From: Verrucomicrobiaceae bacterium
GTDB taxonomy: Bacteria; Verrucomicrobiota; Verrucomicrobiia; Verrucomicrobiales; Verrucomicrobiaceae
Direction of reading: 5' to 3'
NCBI GenBank assembly: GCA_016795365.1
Contig: JAEUHN010000050.1
Span: forward strand, 1 to 32,820
Length of the DNA: 32,820 nucleotides
Shown here: positions 25,101-32,669 of the stretch, one piece after another
Layout: each line of letters opens with the position of its first letter
Position numbering within the stretch: position 1 is the stretch's first letter
Notes under the pieces: generated by a model
Seen by the model: the letters and a program-made list of their open reading frames with translations, nothing else
Database searches by the model: none
Told to the model about the DNA's origin: nothing
Program-made: the position numbers and the translations under genes

Positions 25101-25789
25101 CCGATCTTCCCACCGCGTCCACCACCCATGACGAGCAATGCGCCCGACTGGCTGAACTTCAGGGAGTGTGCGTAACCTTCGGTGTAGGGGAGCACTCCGG
25201 CGAGTTGCTTGGTATCGGTGTCGTAAAGCAGGATCTGTTTCGGAGCGGCGAAAGCCACCAGGGAAGTCCATGGGCTGGCAGCCATCGCCGTCACGGCGGT
25301 GGTTCGCGGCGTGACCACGACGGGCTCCAGGAGCACATGCTCGGGCTTGGCAATCGGGCCAGTGGGCTTGCCGGTGCCGGACGCGACATTGAGGTCGAGC
25401 CTGGGCTTGTTGGACTTCTTAGCCACCGACGAGGCGGTGTCGAGCACGCCGCCCTCGATCCATTTTTTGAGAACCTCAATGTCATCCGGGCTCAGGGGCG
25501 AACCTTCCGGGGGCATGAAGGGCTCCGTCTGCTTCGTAACGGTGCCGATCAGCTTGGACCCATCCGCATTGCCTGGATCGACGATCGCACCACCACCACC
25601 ACCGGTCATCACACCAGCATAGCTGGTAAGGTCTAGGTCACCCTTCTTCTTGTCGGGGTTGTGACAGGAGAAGCACTTGTTCTCCATCACGGCGCGGGCG
25701 TGATCCGCATACGTGATCTTTTGCTGCGCCTGGGCAGTGGCCGAGAGGGTGATAAGCGCTGCAAAAACGGGGAATAGGGGACGAAGCAT
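22112..25789 (-). CDS. giant exported cytochrome c / WD40 / coiled-coil protein
   Basis: A 1225-residue exported protein with three parts. After a signal peptide (to about residue 22) comes a planctomycete-type cytochrome c domain with a CFSCH heme site (C39, C42, H43) and 'DLDLTSYAGVMTGGGGGAIVDPG'. Residues about 165-460 contain WD40 repeats ending in 'LVWDVKSGK', 'KCYDLATGEELYTI', 'FVWEAANGG', 'VILWEMNEGK' and 'RLWDINGN'. From about 465 to the end the chain is almost all Ala/Lys/Glu-rich helix with few prolines, a predicted coiled coil of about 750 residues. Cytochrome plus WD40 is known in this phylum; such a long coiled-coil tail is unusual. It lies divergent from fdsB across 265 bp. Function unknown; an electron-transfer protein with an extended stalk or envelope-spanning rod is one possibility. 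Confidence 0.88.
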   Translation of the reverse strand: MLRPLFPVFAALITLSATAQAQQKITYADHARAVMENKCFSCHNPDKKKGDLDLTSYAGVMTGGGGGAIVDPGNADGSKLIGTVTKQTEPFMPPEGSPLSPDDIEVLKKWIEGGVLDTASSVAKKSNKPRLDLNVASGTGKPTGPIAKPEHVLLEPVVVTPRTTAVTAMAASPWTSLVAFAAPKQILLYDTDTKQLAGVLPYTEGYAHSLKFSQSGALLVMGGGRGGKIGHALVWDVKSGKRIAEIGKESDTVMSADISPDHTKVVIGSPSKKVKCYDLATGEELYTIAKHTEWVLGTQFSPDGILLATSDRNGNVFVWEAANGGEFFLLGQHKGGACTDLAWRADSNVLASCSRDGTVILWEMNEGKQLKTWSAHSGGVESVSFTPDGKVVTCGQDGLTRLWDINGNKLADLPNQNDVATKVVALADSKACVVANWRGEVKIYDFASKAEVGSLTSNPAKIDQRIADTERRIPELNGKVKPSQDAIAKAEAEAKALDAALAKAKADAAANEARKNALPGEIKATEQAIAAAKAEREKIAKDKVAREAQLKQFAEKQKTLAALEAQVPAANADAAKLTAADKALADLKAGLEGAKKELAAKAGDAALQAKVKDLEAKVAAATTEQQKLAPAKAKADQLNAQVAQAKQQLGATPAPVVDLDKAAAEADAKIKSGNQSLVAKKAELPNTEKAAKNYPNVVKDAEAKAAKGHEALAAAQAAAKAITDELAIMQRMVPALKAAKFNVGLLAEKDALAKLESDVQAYTDGQKENEEARLAALKRIEDSKKVIAESTAAQPKLDAEAAKQLAEVQPIEKAFTATKAVSDTAATKVNEQKQIIAAKEAEIAALAKARDDATAASKAAVEAINKEIATHQKAVNDAAAKLAGPAKLVEDRKTALAKAETEAKAAKDAAGAAKTAADQADAAAKATDATLAKVRTEREAATKDNSAKSQAFSKANGAVQPAKNAADAKDKALAAAKQANKPEAAMLEKELADLNGKLKATEDAANQAKVALEASAKALEGKKAEVTAAEKSASDAKSAASKAKTALTQAVAQSTAKERTVADAKRNLESATKTAAPLIALHKTATDKLAGAQKALAEKQAAPAALQKDFEAKSAPLSAAIAAAQAALPALEKTLADTSAKTAADLKVLEAKRAEVGKAQTAAADSKKRKEAAEKTIADATKEVPDREKNIAEAKAQLAQLTPQVEPLRAKVKQLTNQYVSMLPK

Positions 25790-26054
25790 CGTTCTGAGGG
25801 GTGGTTTGGGGTATGGGAAATACGACTGTGCTCTGGCGATTGTTTCGGTGATCCGAAGGAGAACGCACCGGCTGCTCTGAGACTCCGAAAAGCGCCGAGA
25901 CCGGGACGATTCTGCTGATCGGCTTGAGTTTATTGCGTGAAACTCTGTGCGACGATTGCCATCGCGACCACCGTATCATAGAATCGCGTCCCGTCCGAGC
26001 CTGTCGCAGGTCTTTCGCGCGGGTGCATTTCCCTCCCTTTCCCTATCTCTCTGC
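25790..26054. other. divergent intergenic region
   Basis: 265 bp between the start codons of the cytochrome/WD40 gene and fdsB. It must contain the promoters of both. I found no pair of hexamers with acceptable spacing: TATCAT at 25974-25979 has no partner at 17 bp. There is no obvious operator palindrome. The 35 bp before fdsB are pyrimidine-rich with no Shine-Dalgarno sequence. Confidence 0.4.
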
Positions 26055-27719
26055 ATGTCCACCAACCTCAGTCATCTCTCCTTCCGCCAGGGCGTCGAAA
26101 AGAACGTCTTCGAACGCATGGTCGAGGCCGCCGACAAGGCCGGCACGGCCGAAACGCCAGGCTTTGTGCGCGGGCTGGGGGAGCAGTCGCTCTTCGGCGA
26201 TGCGGTGACGCTGGGCGCAGTGTCGTTTTACGACTTCACGAAGAAGGAGAACGCGAACAAGAAGGTCTTCGTGTGCAACGGCTCGGCCTGCCTCTGTGCC
26301 GGCACGCAGGACAAGCTGCACCACGCGATGGAGGCGAGTTTCAAGGCGGAAGAAATCGGCCACATCTGCTGCCTGGGCCGCTGCCACGAGGGCGGTGCCT
26401 TCCAGTATCAAGGCAAGAACTACAGCGGCCAGTCGGATGCGGCACTGACCACGCTCTTCAAAGAAGGCAAAGGCGATGACTCGGACAGCTACCGCGTGTA
26501 TTCCGCACTGCCCGAGCCGATCCTCACGGCGGAGTTTAAAGGCATCGAAGACTACTACGCGCCCTTCAAAGCGCTGATCACCAAAGGCGACCGTGATGCT
26601 CTCGGCGCCGAGCTCAAAGACAGCGGCCTGCGTGGTCGTGGCGGTGCGGGCTTTCCGATGCACTTCAAGTGGGCAGGCGCGAAGGCTTCGCCGGGGCCGG
26701 TGAAATACATCGTCTGCAACGCCGACGAAGGCGACCCCGGTGCCTACATCGACAAGTATCTCATGGAGAAGCAGCCGCACTCGGTGCTGCTCGGCATGAT
26801 GGTCGCGGGCTGGTATGCGGGCGCGGAGACGGGCATTCTCTACATCCGTGCGGAGTATCCCGATTCCGTGCGCATCGTGGATGAAGCCATCGCCGATCTT
26901 CAAAAGGCCGGACTGCTCGGCGACAACATTTGCGGCAGCGTCTTCAACTTCCGCTTCAAGACCATCAAAGGCGCGGGTGCCTACATCTGCGGCGAGGAGA
27001 CCGCGCTGCTCTCCAGCATCGAAGGCCAGCGTCCTGAGGTGCGGACGCGCCCGCCATTCCCCACGGTCGAGGGTTTGTTCCGTCGCCCGACCATCGTGAA
27101 CAATGTGGAGACCTTCGCCAACCTGCGTGCGATTCTCACGCTCGGCGGCAAAGGCTACGCCGCCATCGGCACACCACAGAGCACGGGGCCGAAGCTCGTG
27201 TCGCTCGACTCGTGGTTCACCAAGCCCGGCATCTACGAGGTCGCGATGGGCACTCCGCTCAGCGACGTGATTACCATGGCCGGTGGCTTCAAGACCGACA
27301 TCAAAGCGATCCAGATCGGTGGCCCGCTTGGTGGCATCGTGCCGATGTCGCATGTGGACCGGCTGACGGTGGACTTCGAGAGCTTCAAGAAGGAAGGCTT
27401 CCTCCTCGGCCACGCGGGCGTGGTGAGCATCCCGGAGACGATGCCGATGATCGAATACATCCAGCACCTGTTCCAGTTCACCGCCGACGAAAGCTGCGGC
27501 AAGTGCTTCCCCTGCCGCCTCGGCAGCACGCGTGGCAAGGAACTCGTGGCCAAAGCGCGCGGCGACAGCAGCTTCAAGATCGACCGCGAACTGATGACCG
27601 ACCTGCTCGACACCATGGAGCAGACTTCCTTGTGCGCCCTCGGCGGCGGTGTGCCGCTGCCGATCAAGAACGCTATCGCGCACTTCGACGCTGAACTTCG
27701 TCCTTACTTCCAGGCTTAA
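26055..27719 (+). CDS. fdsB: NAD-linked formate dehydrogenase, diaphorase (beta) subunit
   Basis: A 554-residue flavoprotein subunit like FdsB/NuoF. The N-terminal 130 residues are a thioredoxin-fold 2Fe-2S domain (C74, C79, C106, C110). The NuoF part has the FMN/NADH-binding 'GLRGRGGAGFP' (191-201), 'CNADEGDPGAYID' (221-233) and 'GAYICGEETALLSSIEG' (308-324), and ends with the 4Fe-4S ligands C481, C484, C487 and C527. It passes electrons from the molybdenum subunit to NAD+. ATG 26055 chosen because the frame upstream is not coding-like. Followed after 24 bp by fdsA. NuoE-like FdsG is absent from the window; the fused N-terminal domain may replace it. A hydrogenase- or NuoF-type diaphorase is the alternative, but the neighbour argues for formate. 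Confidence 0.92.
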   Translation: MSTNLSHLSFRQGVEKNVFERMVEAADKAGTAETPGFVRGLGEQSLFGDAVTLGAVSFYDFTKKENANKKVFVCNGSACLCAGTQDKLHHAMEASFKAEEIGHICCLGRCHEGGAFQYQGKNYSGQSDAALTTLFKEGKGDDSDSYRVYSALPEPILTAEFKGIEDYYAPFKALITKGDRDALGAELKDSGLRGRGGAGFPMHFKWAGAKASPGPVKYIVCNADEGDPGAYIDKYLMEKQPHSVLLGMMVAGWYAGAETGILYIRAEYPDSVRIVDEAIADLQKAGLLGDNICGSVFNFRFKTIKGAGAYICGEETALLSSIEGQRPEVRTRPPFPTVEGLFRRPTIVNNVETFANLRAILTLGGKGYAAIGTPQSTGPKLVSLDSWFTKPGIYEVAMGTPLSDVITMAGGFKTDIKAIQIGGPLGGIVPMSHVDRLTVDFESFKKEGFLLGHAGVVSIPETMPMIEYIQHLFQFTADESCGKCFPCRLGSTRGKELVAKARGDSSFKIDRELMTDLLDTMEQTSLCALGGGVPLPIKNAIAHFDAELRPYFQA

Positions 27720-27743
27720 CACTCTCTCACCCCACCGACCTGT

Positions 27744-30467
27744 ATGTCCGAAGACATCTCTCAACTCACCGCCTTCATCGATGGCGAACCTTACTTCTTC
27801 AAGAACGGCGAGACCGTGCTGAACGTCGTAGATCGTCATCACGGTCGTGGCCATGTGCCGACGCTTTGCGATGCGCCGCAACTCAAGCCGTATGGCGCTT
27901 GCCGTGTGTGCTCGGTGGAAGTCGCGATGCAAGCCGATGGGCCGCGTCGTGTCGTTGCTTCATGCCACACGCCGATCAGTGCGGGGATGCATATCTTTAC
28001 GGAGTCGCCGAAGGTGCGTCGTCTGCGGAAGAACATCGTCGAACTCGTGCTCACGGATCACCCGCTCGACTGCCTGACCTGCGAAGTCAGTGGCAACTGC
28101 GAACTGCAGACCGTCGCGGCCAAAGTCGGCATTCGTGGCGTGCGCTATCCGGCGGGCGCGAACCATCTCGATCGTCCGAAGGATCACTCCCATCCTTACA
28201 TGACCAGCGAGTTGTCGAAGTGCATCAACTGCTCGCGTTGCGTGCGCGCTTGCGATGAAATCCAAGGCCAGTTCGTGCTTTCAATGCATGGTCGTGGCTT
28301 CAATGCGAAGATCATCAAAGGCCTTGATCAGTCGTTCGCGGATTCGTCGTGCGTGTCGTGTGGAGCTTGTGCGCAGGCGTGCCCGACTTCAGCGATCAGC
28401 GACAAGTTCTTCTCCAAGTCCATCGAAGCGACGAAGAAGACGCGCACGGTCTGCACTTACTGCGGCGTGGGTTGCAATCTCACGGTGGCGACCAAGGGCA
28501 ACGAAGTGCTCAGCATTCAGGCTCCCGTGGATGCCGAGGTGAACCACGCGCACACCTGCTTGAAGGGACGCTTCGCGTTCAAGTTCTACAACCACAAGGA
28601 TCGTCTGCGCAAGCCGCTCATCCGTCAGGCGGACGGCGGTTTCAAGGAAGCGACCTGGGACGAGGCGTATGATCACATCGTCACCAACTTGAAGCGCATC
28701 ATCGCGGACAACGGACCGCAGGCCGTCGCAGGCATCTCGTCGGCACGCTGCACGAATGAGGAAAACTACCTCATGCAGAAGTTCATCCGCCACGTCATCG
28801 GCACGAACAACATCGACTGCTGCGCACGCGTCTGCCATTCGCCCACCGCTTGGGGCATGCAGAAGTCCTTCGGCACCGGCGCGGCGACGAACTCGTTCGA
28901 GGACATCGAATTCACCAAGTGCATCCTCGTCACGGGAGCGAACCCGACCGAAGGTCATCCGGTCACTGGCGCTCGTTTGAAGCAAGCCGTGATGAAAGGC
29001 ACACCGCTCATCGTGATTGATCCGCGTCGCATCGAGATCGTGCCGTATGCGAAGTATCACCTCCAACTTCGTCCCGGCACCAACGTCGCGCTGCTCAACA
29101 TGTTCGCGCGTTGCATCCTCGACGCCGGTTTGGTGAAAAAGGACTTCATCGAGAAGCGCTGCGAGAACTGGGCCGAGTTCGAGGCCGGACTCCGTAAGCT
29201 CGACCTCGATGAATTGGAAAAGATCACTGGCGTGAACAAGGAACTCGTGCGCGCCGCCGCCATCGAATACGCCAGCGCAGAGGCCGCGATGAGCTTCCAC
29301 GGCCTCGGCGTCACCGAGCACGAGCAGGGCGCGAAGACCGTCATGCTCATCAGCAACCTCGCGATGATGACCGGCAACATCGGTCGTCCCGGCGTCGGCG
29401 TGAACCCGCTGCGCGGCCAGAACAACGTGCAAGGCGCCGCCGACATGGGCTGCCAGCCGCATCAGGGCGCGGGTTACTTTGAGATGAACGACCTCGATGT
29501 GCAGAAGCGCTACAGCGAGTTCTACGGCACACAGACCCCGAGCGAGCCCGGCTGGAAGATTCCGCAGATGTTTGACAACGCCATCGCCGGCAAGCTGAAG
29601 GCGCTCTGGCTCATGGGCGAAGACGTCGTGCAGACCGACCCCGACGCGCATCACGTGCGTCACGCCATGGACAGCCTGGAGTTCCTCGTCGTGCAGGAGA
29701 TCTTCATGACCGAGACCGCGAAGTATGCCGACGTGATCCTGCCCGCCTCATCCTTCCTGGAAAAGAGCGGCACCTTCACCAATGCCGAGCGCCGCGTGCA
29801 GCGCGTGAACGCCACGGTGAAACCGCTCGAAGGCACCAAGCCCGACGGCCAGATCATGTGCGAGATCTTGCAGCGCTTCGGCTTCCCGCAGCCCGACTAC
29901 ACGCCCGATGGCGTGCTCGCGGAGATCGCGCAGATCGTCCCCTTCTTCAAAGGCGCGACCTGGGAAAATCTCGGCGAGCAAGGCCTGCAATGGCCGATCA
30001 AAGAAGGCGGCGTGGACACCCAGATCATGCATCTGGAGCAGTTCTCGCGTGGCAAAGGCCACTTCCATTACTTCGACTGGAAAGAGTCCAACGAACTCGT
30101 CACCAACGGCAAGGAGTTCCCCTTCATCCTCACCACCGGCCGCATCCTCGAGCACTACAACTGCGGCACGATGACCCGCCGCACCGGCAACGAACAAATC
30201 GTCAGCAAGGACCTGCTCGCGATCAACCCCGTGGATGCCAAAGCCAAGTCCATCAACACCGGCGACACCGTGAAGCTCTTCAGCGCGCGAGGCGAAGTCG
30301 AACTCGAAGCCAACGTCACCGACGAAGTGAAGCCCGGCATTCTCTACACCACCTTCCACTTCCCCGAGGCCATGGTGAACAATGTCACCGGTCAGGGCTG
30401 TGATGCGGACACGCTGTGTCCGGAGTATAAGGTCGTGGCGGCGGATGTGGTGAGGGTGAATGCCTGA
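27744..30467 (+). CDS. fdsA: formate dehydrogenase, molybdenum (alpha) subunit
   Basis: A 907-residue molybdopterin enzyme with the full NAD-linked FDH cofactor chain. It has an N-terminal 2Fe-2S domain (C42, C53, C56, C74), a NuoG-like 4Fe-4S site with His106, C110, C113 and C119, and two ferredoxin 4Fe-4S clusters (C160-C170 and C203-C213). A FDH 4Fe-4S site follows (C237, C240, C244, C272), then the bis-MGD catalytic domain. The Mo ligand is Cys364 in 'ARVCHSPTAWGM' (codon TGC), not selenocysteine. 'VTGANPTEGHP' and the C-terminal cofactor-binding 'LTTGRILEHYNCGTMTRRTG' are typical. It oxidises formate to CO2 in the cytoplasm with FdsB. No fdhD-like chaperone or FdsD subunit follows. Confidence 0.95.
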   Translation: MSEDISQLTAFIDGEPYFFKNGETVLNVVDRHHGRGHVPTLCDAPQLKPYGACRVCSVEVAMQADGPRRVVASCHTPISAGMHIFTESPKVRRLRKNIVELVLTDHPLDCLTCEVSGNCELQTVAAKVGIRGVRYPAGANHLDRPKDHSHPYMTSELSKCINCSRCVRACDEIQGQFVLSMHGRGFNAKIIKGLDQSFADSSCVSCGACAQACPTSAISDKFFSKSIEATKKTRTVCTYCGVGCNLTVATKGNEVLSIQAPVDAEVNHAHTCLKGRFAFKFYNHKDRLRKPLIRQADGGFKEATWDEAYDHIVTNLKRIIADNGPQAVAGISSARCTNEENYLMQKFIRHVIGTNNIDCCARVCHSPTAWGMQKSFGTGAATNSFEDIEFTKCILVTGANPTEGHPVTGARLKQAVMKGTPLIVIDPRRIEIVPYAKYHLQLRPGTNVALLNMFARCILDAGLVKKDFIEKRCENWAEFEAGLRKLDLDELEKITGVNKELVRAAAIEYASAEAAMSFHGLGVTEHEQGAKTVMLISNLAMMTGNIGRPGVGVNPLRGQNNVQGAADMGCQPHQGAGYFEMNDLDVQKRYSEFYGTQTPSEPGWKIPQMFDNAIAGKLKALWLMGEDVVQTDPDAHHVRHAMDSLEFLVVQEIFMTETAKYADVILPASSFLEKSGTFTNAERRVQRVNATVKPLEGTKPDGQIMCEILQRFGFPQPDYTPDGVLAEIAQIVPFFKGATWENLGEQGLQWPIKEGGVDTQIMHLEQFSRGKGHFHYFDWKESNELVTNGKEFPFILTTGRILEHYNCGTMTRRTGNEQIVSKDLLAINPVDAKAKSINTGDTVKLFSARGEVELEANVTDEVKPGILYTTFHFPEAMVNNVTGQGCDADTLCPEYKVVAADVVRVNA

Positions 30468-30505
30468 TGTGCCGGTGAGAATTGGATAATCAGTTCTGCA
30501 AATTC

Positions 30506-31384
30506 ATGCCCAAGAGAACGGATGATTTCCAGCGCCTCATAGGATGCATAACTCGACACCTCGCCCCTGGTTTAGAGGTAGTAGAGCCAGCTATGCTCAC
30601 AGATCGCATTACCGGAACCAAACGAGAGGTCGATGTCGTGGTCCAGCAACGGACTGGCGACATCACTACTACATGGAGCTATGAATGCCGGAATCGCGGG
30701 CGAAAGAGCGATGTAGAGTTTGTAGATTCGATGATTGGCAAACATGGACGACTGCCGACCAATGTTCTTGTGCTGGTTTCATCGTCAGGGTTCTCGACCG
30801 AAGCGCGACGGGTCGCAGATGGATCAGGTGTGCATCTGCGGACTTACACTCAGATCGAGTCTGGCAAAGCTAGTCACCTATTCCCTGTCGGAAAGTTTGT
30901 CTGGAGTAAGCAAGCGACTTGGAAGCCCACGAAGATTGTCATGACAGTGCTGCAACCCAACGGCTTCTCTACTGAAAGAATCAGAGTCGACCGCGACCAC
31001 GAGATACTGGACCAGTTGGGCAGGAGTATTGGTGATTCGAACCAATTTGTTCAGGCTTTCCTGAACAATGCAGACGTTGGAAAACAACTGCTGAGGGATG
31101 CTTTGCCAGAACATCAGTTCTTTCAATGCACTTGGGACACTCCTATGTGTGGATTTGGATCACCATGCCTGCGGAAGATCGACTCTGGTCGATTGTGTCC
31201 GATTTTGAGCATTGAGATCAGCGGCTCCTGTCAAATAGGTTCAACCCAAGTTGAGATGAAGCATGGACGACTCGAAGAAACCCAAGTTGCTTGGGCCAAG
31301 ACTGAGATCGATGGCAAACAGGGAATGATCGTCGCTACCCGTTCAGTGCAAGGTGAGAACAAGGTGGATATGCACTTTCAATAA
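30506..31384 (+). CDS. PD-(D/E)XK nuclease-like protein
   Basis: A 292-residue protein with a likely restriction-endonuclease fold near its N terminus: 'GTKREVDVVVQQ' (E41, D43), then a strand with 'WSYECRNRGRKSDVEFVD' (E60, Arg62 in place of the usual Lys) and 'VLVLVSSSGFSTEARRVA', as in Mrr-like and other PD-(D/E)XK families. The C-terminal half (about 130-292) is not recognised and contains several cysteines. ATG 30506 is preferred over TTG 30482. GC content is visibly lower and codon use differs from fdsA, which ends 38 bp upstream, suggesting horizontal acquisition. No methyltransferase or other restriction partner is in view, and its downstream flank is repetitive DNA. Confidence 0.65.
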   Translation: MPKRTDDFQRLIGCITRHLAPGLEVVEPAMLTDRITGTKREVDVVVQQRTGDITTTWSYECRNRGRKSDVEFVDSMIGKHGRLPTNVLVLVSSSGFSTEARRVADGSGVHLRTYTQIESGKASHLFPVGKFVWSKQATWKPTKIVMTVLQPNGFSTERIRVDRDHEILDQLGRSIGDSNQFVQAFLNNADVGKQLLRDALPEHQFFQCTWDTPMCGFGSPCLRKIDSGRLCPILSIEISGSCQIGSTQVEMKHGRLEETQVAWAKTEIDGKQGMIVATRSVQGENKVDMHFQ

Positions 31385-31852
31385 AGATTGCAGTTTACTG
31401 AAGTCAGCCACCTTCAAGAACTCACCAACTTCCTGAGGCCGAAGCGTCTTGGTATCACGAAATCCACCGGTCATTCGTCAGCCCAGCGGCTCCGAAGAAA
31501 GGGGAGCTTCGTGCCTCGCTCCGCACTCCAAGGCGCTGCGCGCAATGTCTCGGCGGCTCACGGTTTCTCCAAGTCCCGGACTCCGATGAAGTCGAGCGGC
31601 TTCGCCTGAGACGGGGCTGGATGTGGCTGCTGGTTCGGCATGGTTACGCGAAGTTTTTCGGGCTGCGGAACGACGAAGGAAGTTCCGCTTTCATCGGAGC
31701 CAGCACGCCTTCGAACGCCCCCCAACTCCCTGAGGCCACAGCGCTCCAGCCTCACAAAGTCCACCGGCTCTTCGATAGCCCAACGCTCCGAACAAAGCGG
31801 AGCTTCGTGCCTCGCTCCGTTGACTCGCGCGCTCCCGGTTATGTGAGGCGAT

Positions 31853-32038
31853 AAAGGAGCGCGGACACTCTTGTCCGCCCGTCGAAGGAACGGACTTGGC
31901 AGTGAGGATCGCTGGCTGACCGTTCCTCGCCTTTCGAGCATCGCACTGAACAGTGAGTTGAACGGATCGGTCAGGAGGTTCCTGGGTTGATGGAAGTCGG
32001 TCGCTCCGATTTGCGGGCAAGAGTGCCCGCGCTCCTTT
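31853..32038. mobile_element. REPIN-like inverted hairpin pair, copy A
   Basis: A 186-bp element bounded by 26-bp inverted repeats at 31853-31878 and 32013-32038 beginning AAAGGAGCGCGG. Each repeat itself holds a hairpin: GCGGACA-loop-TGTCCGC (31861-31878) on the left and GCGGGCA-loop-TGCCCGC (32013-32030) on the right. The two differences between the repeats are a compensatory A-T to G-C change in the stem. Two REP-like palindromes facing each other is the definition of a REPIN, moved in trans by RAYT transposases; no such gene is in the window. Confidence 0.65.
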
Positions 32039-32357
32039 CGCTGCGCGCGATGTCTCGAAGGTTCACCGTTTCTCCAAGTCCTGGGCTTCGATGAAGTCGA
32101 GCGGCTTCGCCTGAGACGGGGCTGGATGTGGCTGCTGGTTCGGCATGGTTACGCGAAGCTTTTTGGACTGCGGAACGACGAAGGAAGTTCCGCTTTCATC
32201 GGAGCCAGCACACCTTCGAACGTCCTCCGACTCCCAGAGGCCACAACCCTTCAGCCTCAGGCAGTCCACCGACTTTTCGACAGCCGATCGCTCCGAACAA
32301 AGCGGAGCTTCGTGCCTCGCTCCGTTGACTCGCGCGCTCCCGGTTATGTGAGGCGAT

Positions 32358-32544
32358 AAAGGAGCGCGGACACTCCTGTCCGCCCGTCGAAGGAACCGAC
32401 TTGGCAGTGAGGATCGCTTTCTGAGCGCTCCTTGCCCTTCGAACATCGGTATTGACCGGTTAGTTGCACGGATCGGTCAGGAGGTTCTTGAATTGATGGA
32501 AGTCTGTCGCTCCGACTTGCGGGCAAGAGTGCCCGCGCTCCTTT
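32358..32544. mobile_element. REPIN-like inverted hairpin pair, copy B
   Basis: Second copy, 187 bp, with the same terminal repeats (32358-32383 and 32519-32544), hairpins GCGGACA/TGTCCGC at 32366-32383 and GCGGGCA/TGCCCGC at 32519-32536, and an internal core closely related to copy A (GTCGAAGGAAC, then GGATCGGTCAGGAGGTTC). The same A-T versus G-C stem difference separates left and right ends. Confidence 0.65.
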
Positions 32545-32669
32545 CGCCGCGCGCAACGTCTCGGACGGCTCACGGTTTGTCCAAGTCCAGGGCTCCGATG
32601 AAGTCGAGCGGCTTCGCCTGACACGGGGCTCGGTGTGGCTGCTCACTTGGCACGGTGACGCGAAGCGAG

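Noticed and set aside
22148..25636. Two very long open frames (542 and 595 codons) on the plus strand opposite the cytochrome/WD40/coiled-coil gene.
   Set aside because: They are antisense to a gene with a clear signal peptide, heme motif and WD40 repeats. Their Gly/Leu-rich composition is what the complement of Ala/Lys/Glu-rich coding DNA gives.
28833..28835. Selenocysteine at the molybdenum ligand of the formate dehydrogenase.
   Set aside because: The codon is TGC, cysteine, and no in-frame TGA is present.
26043..29663. Long minus-strand open frames (629 and 424 codons) opposite fdsB and fdsA.
   Set aside because: Both overlap genes with complete cofactor motifs; the antisense products are His/Arg/Asp-rich with no recognisable domain.
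31558..32446. Two similar 127-codon minus-strand ORFs at 31558-31941 and 32063-32446, and 77-codon plus-strand ORFs in the same repeats.
   Set aside because: They are repeated because the DNA is repeated; they run through the hairpins of the REPIN-like elements, and the third unit destroys them.
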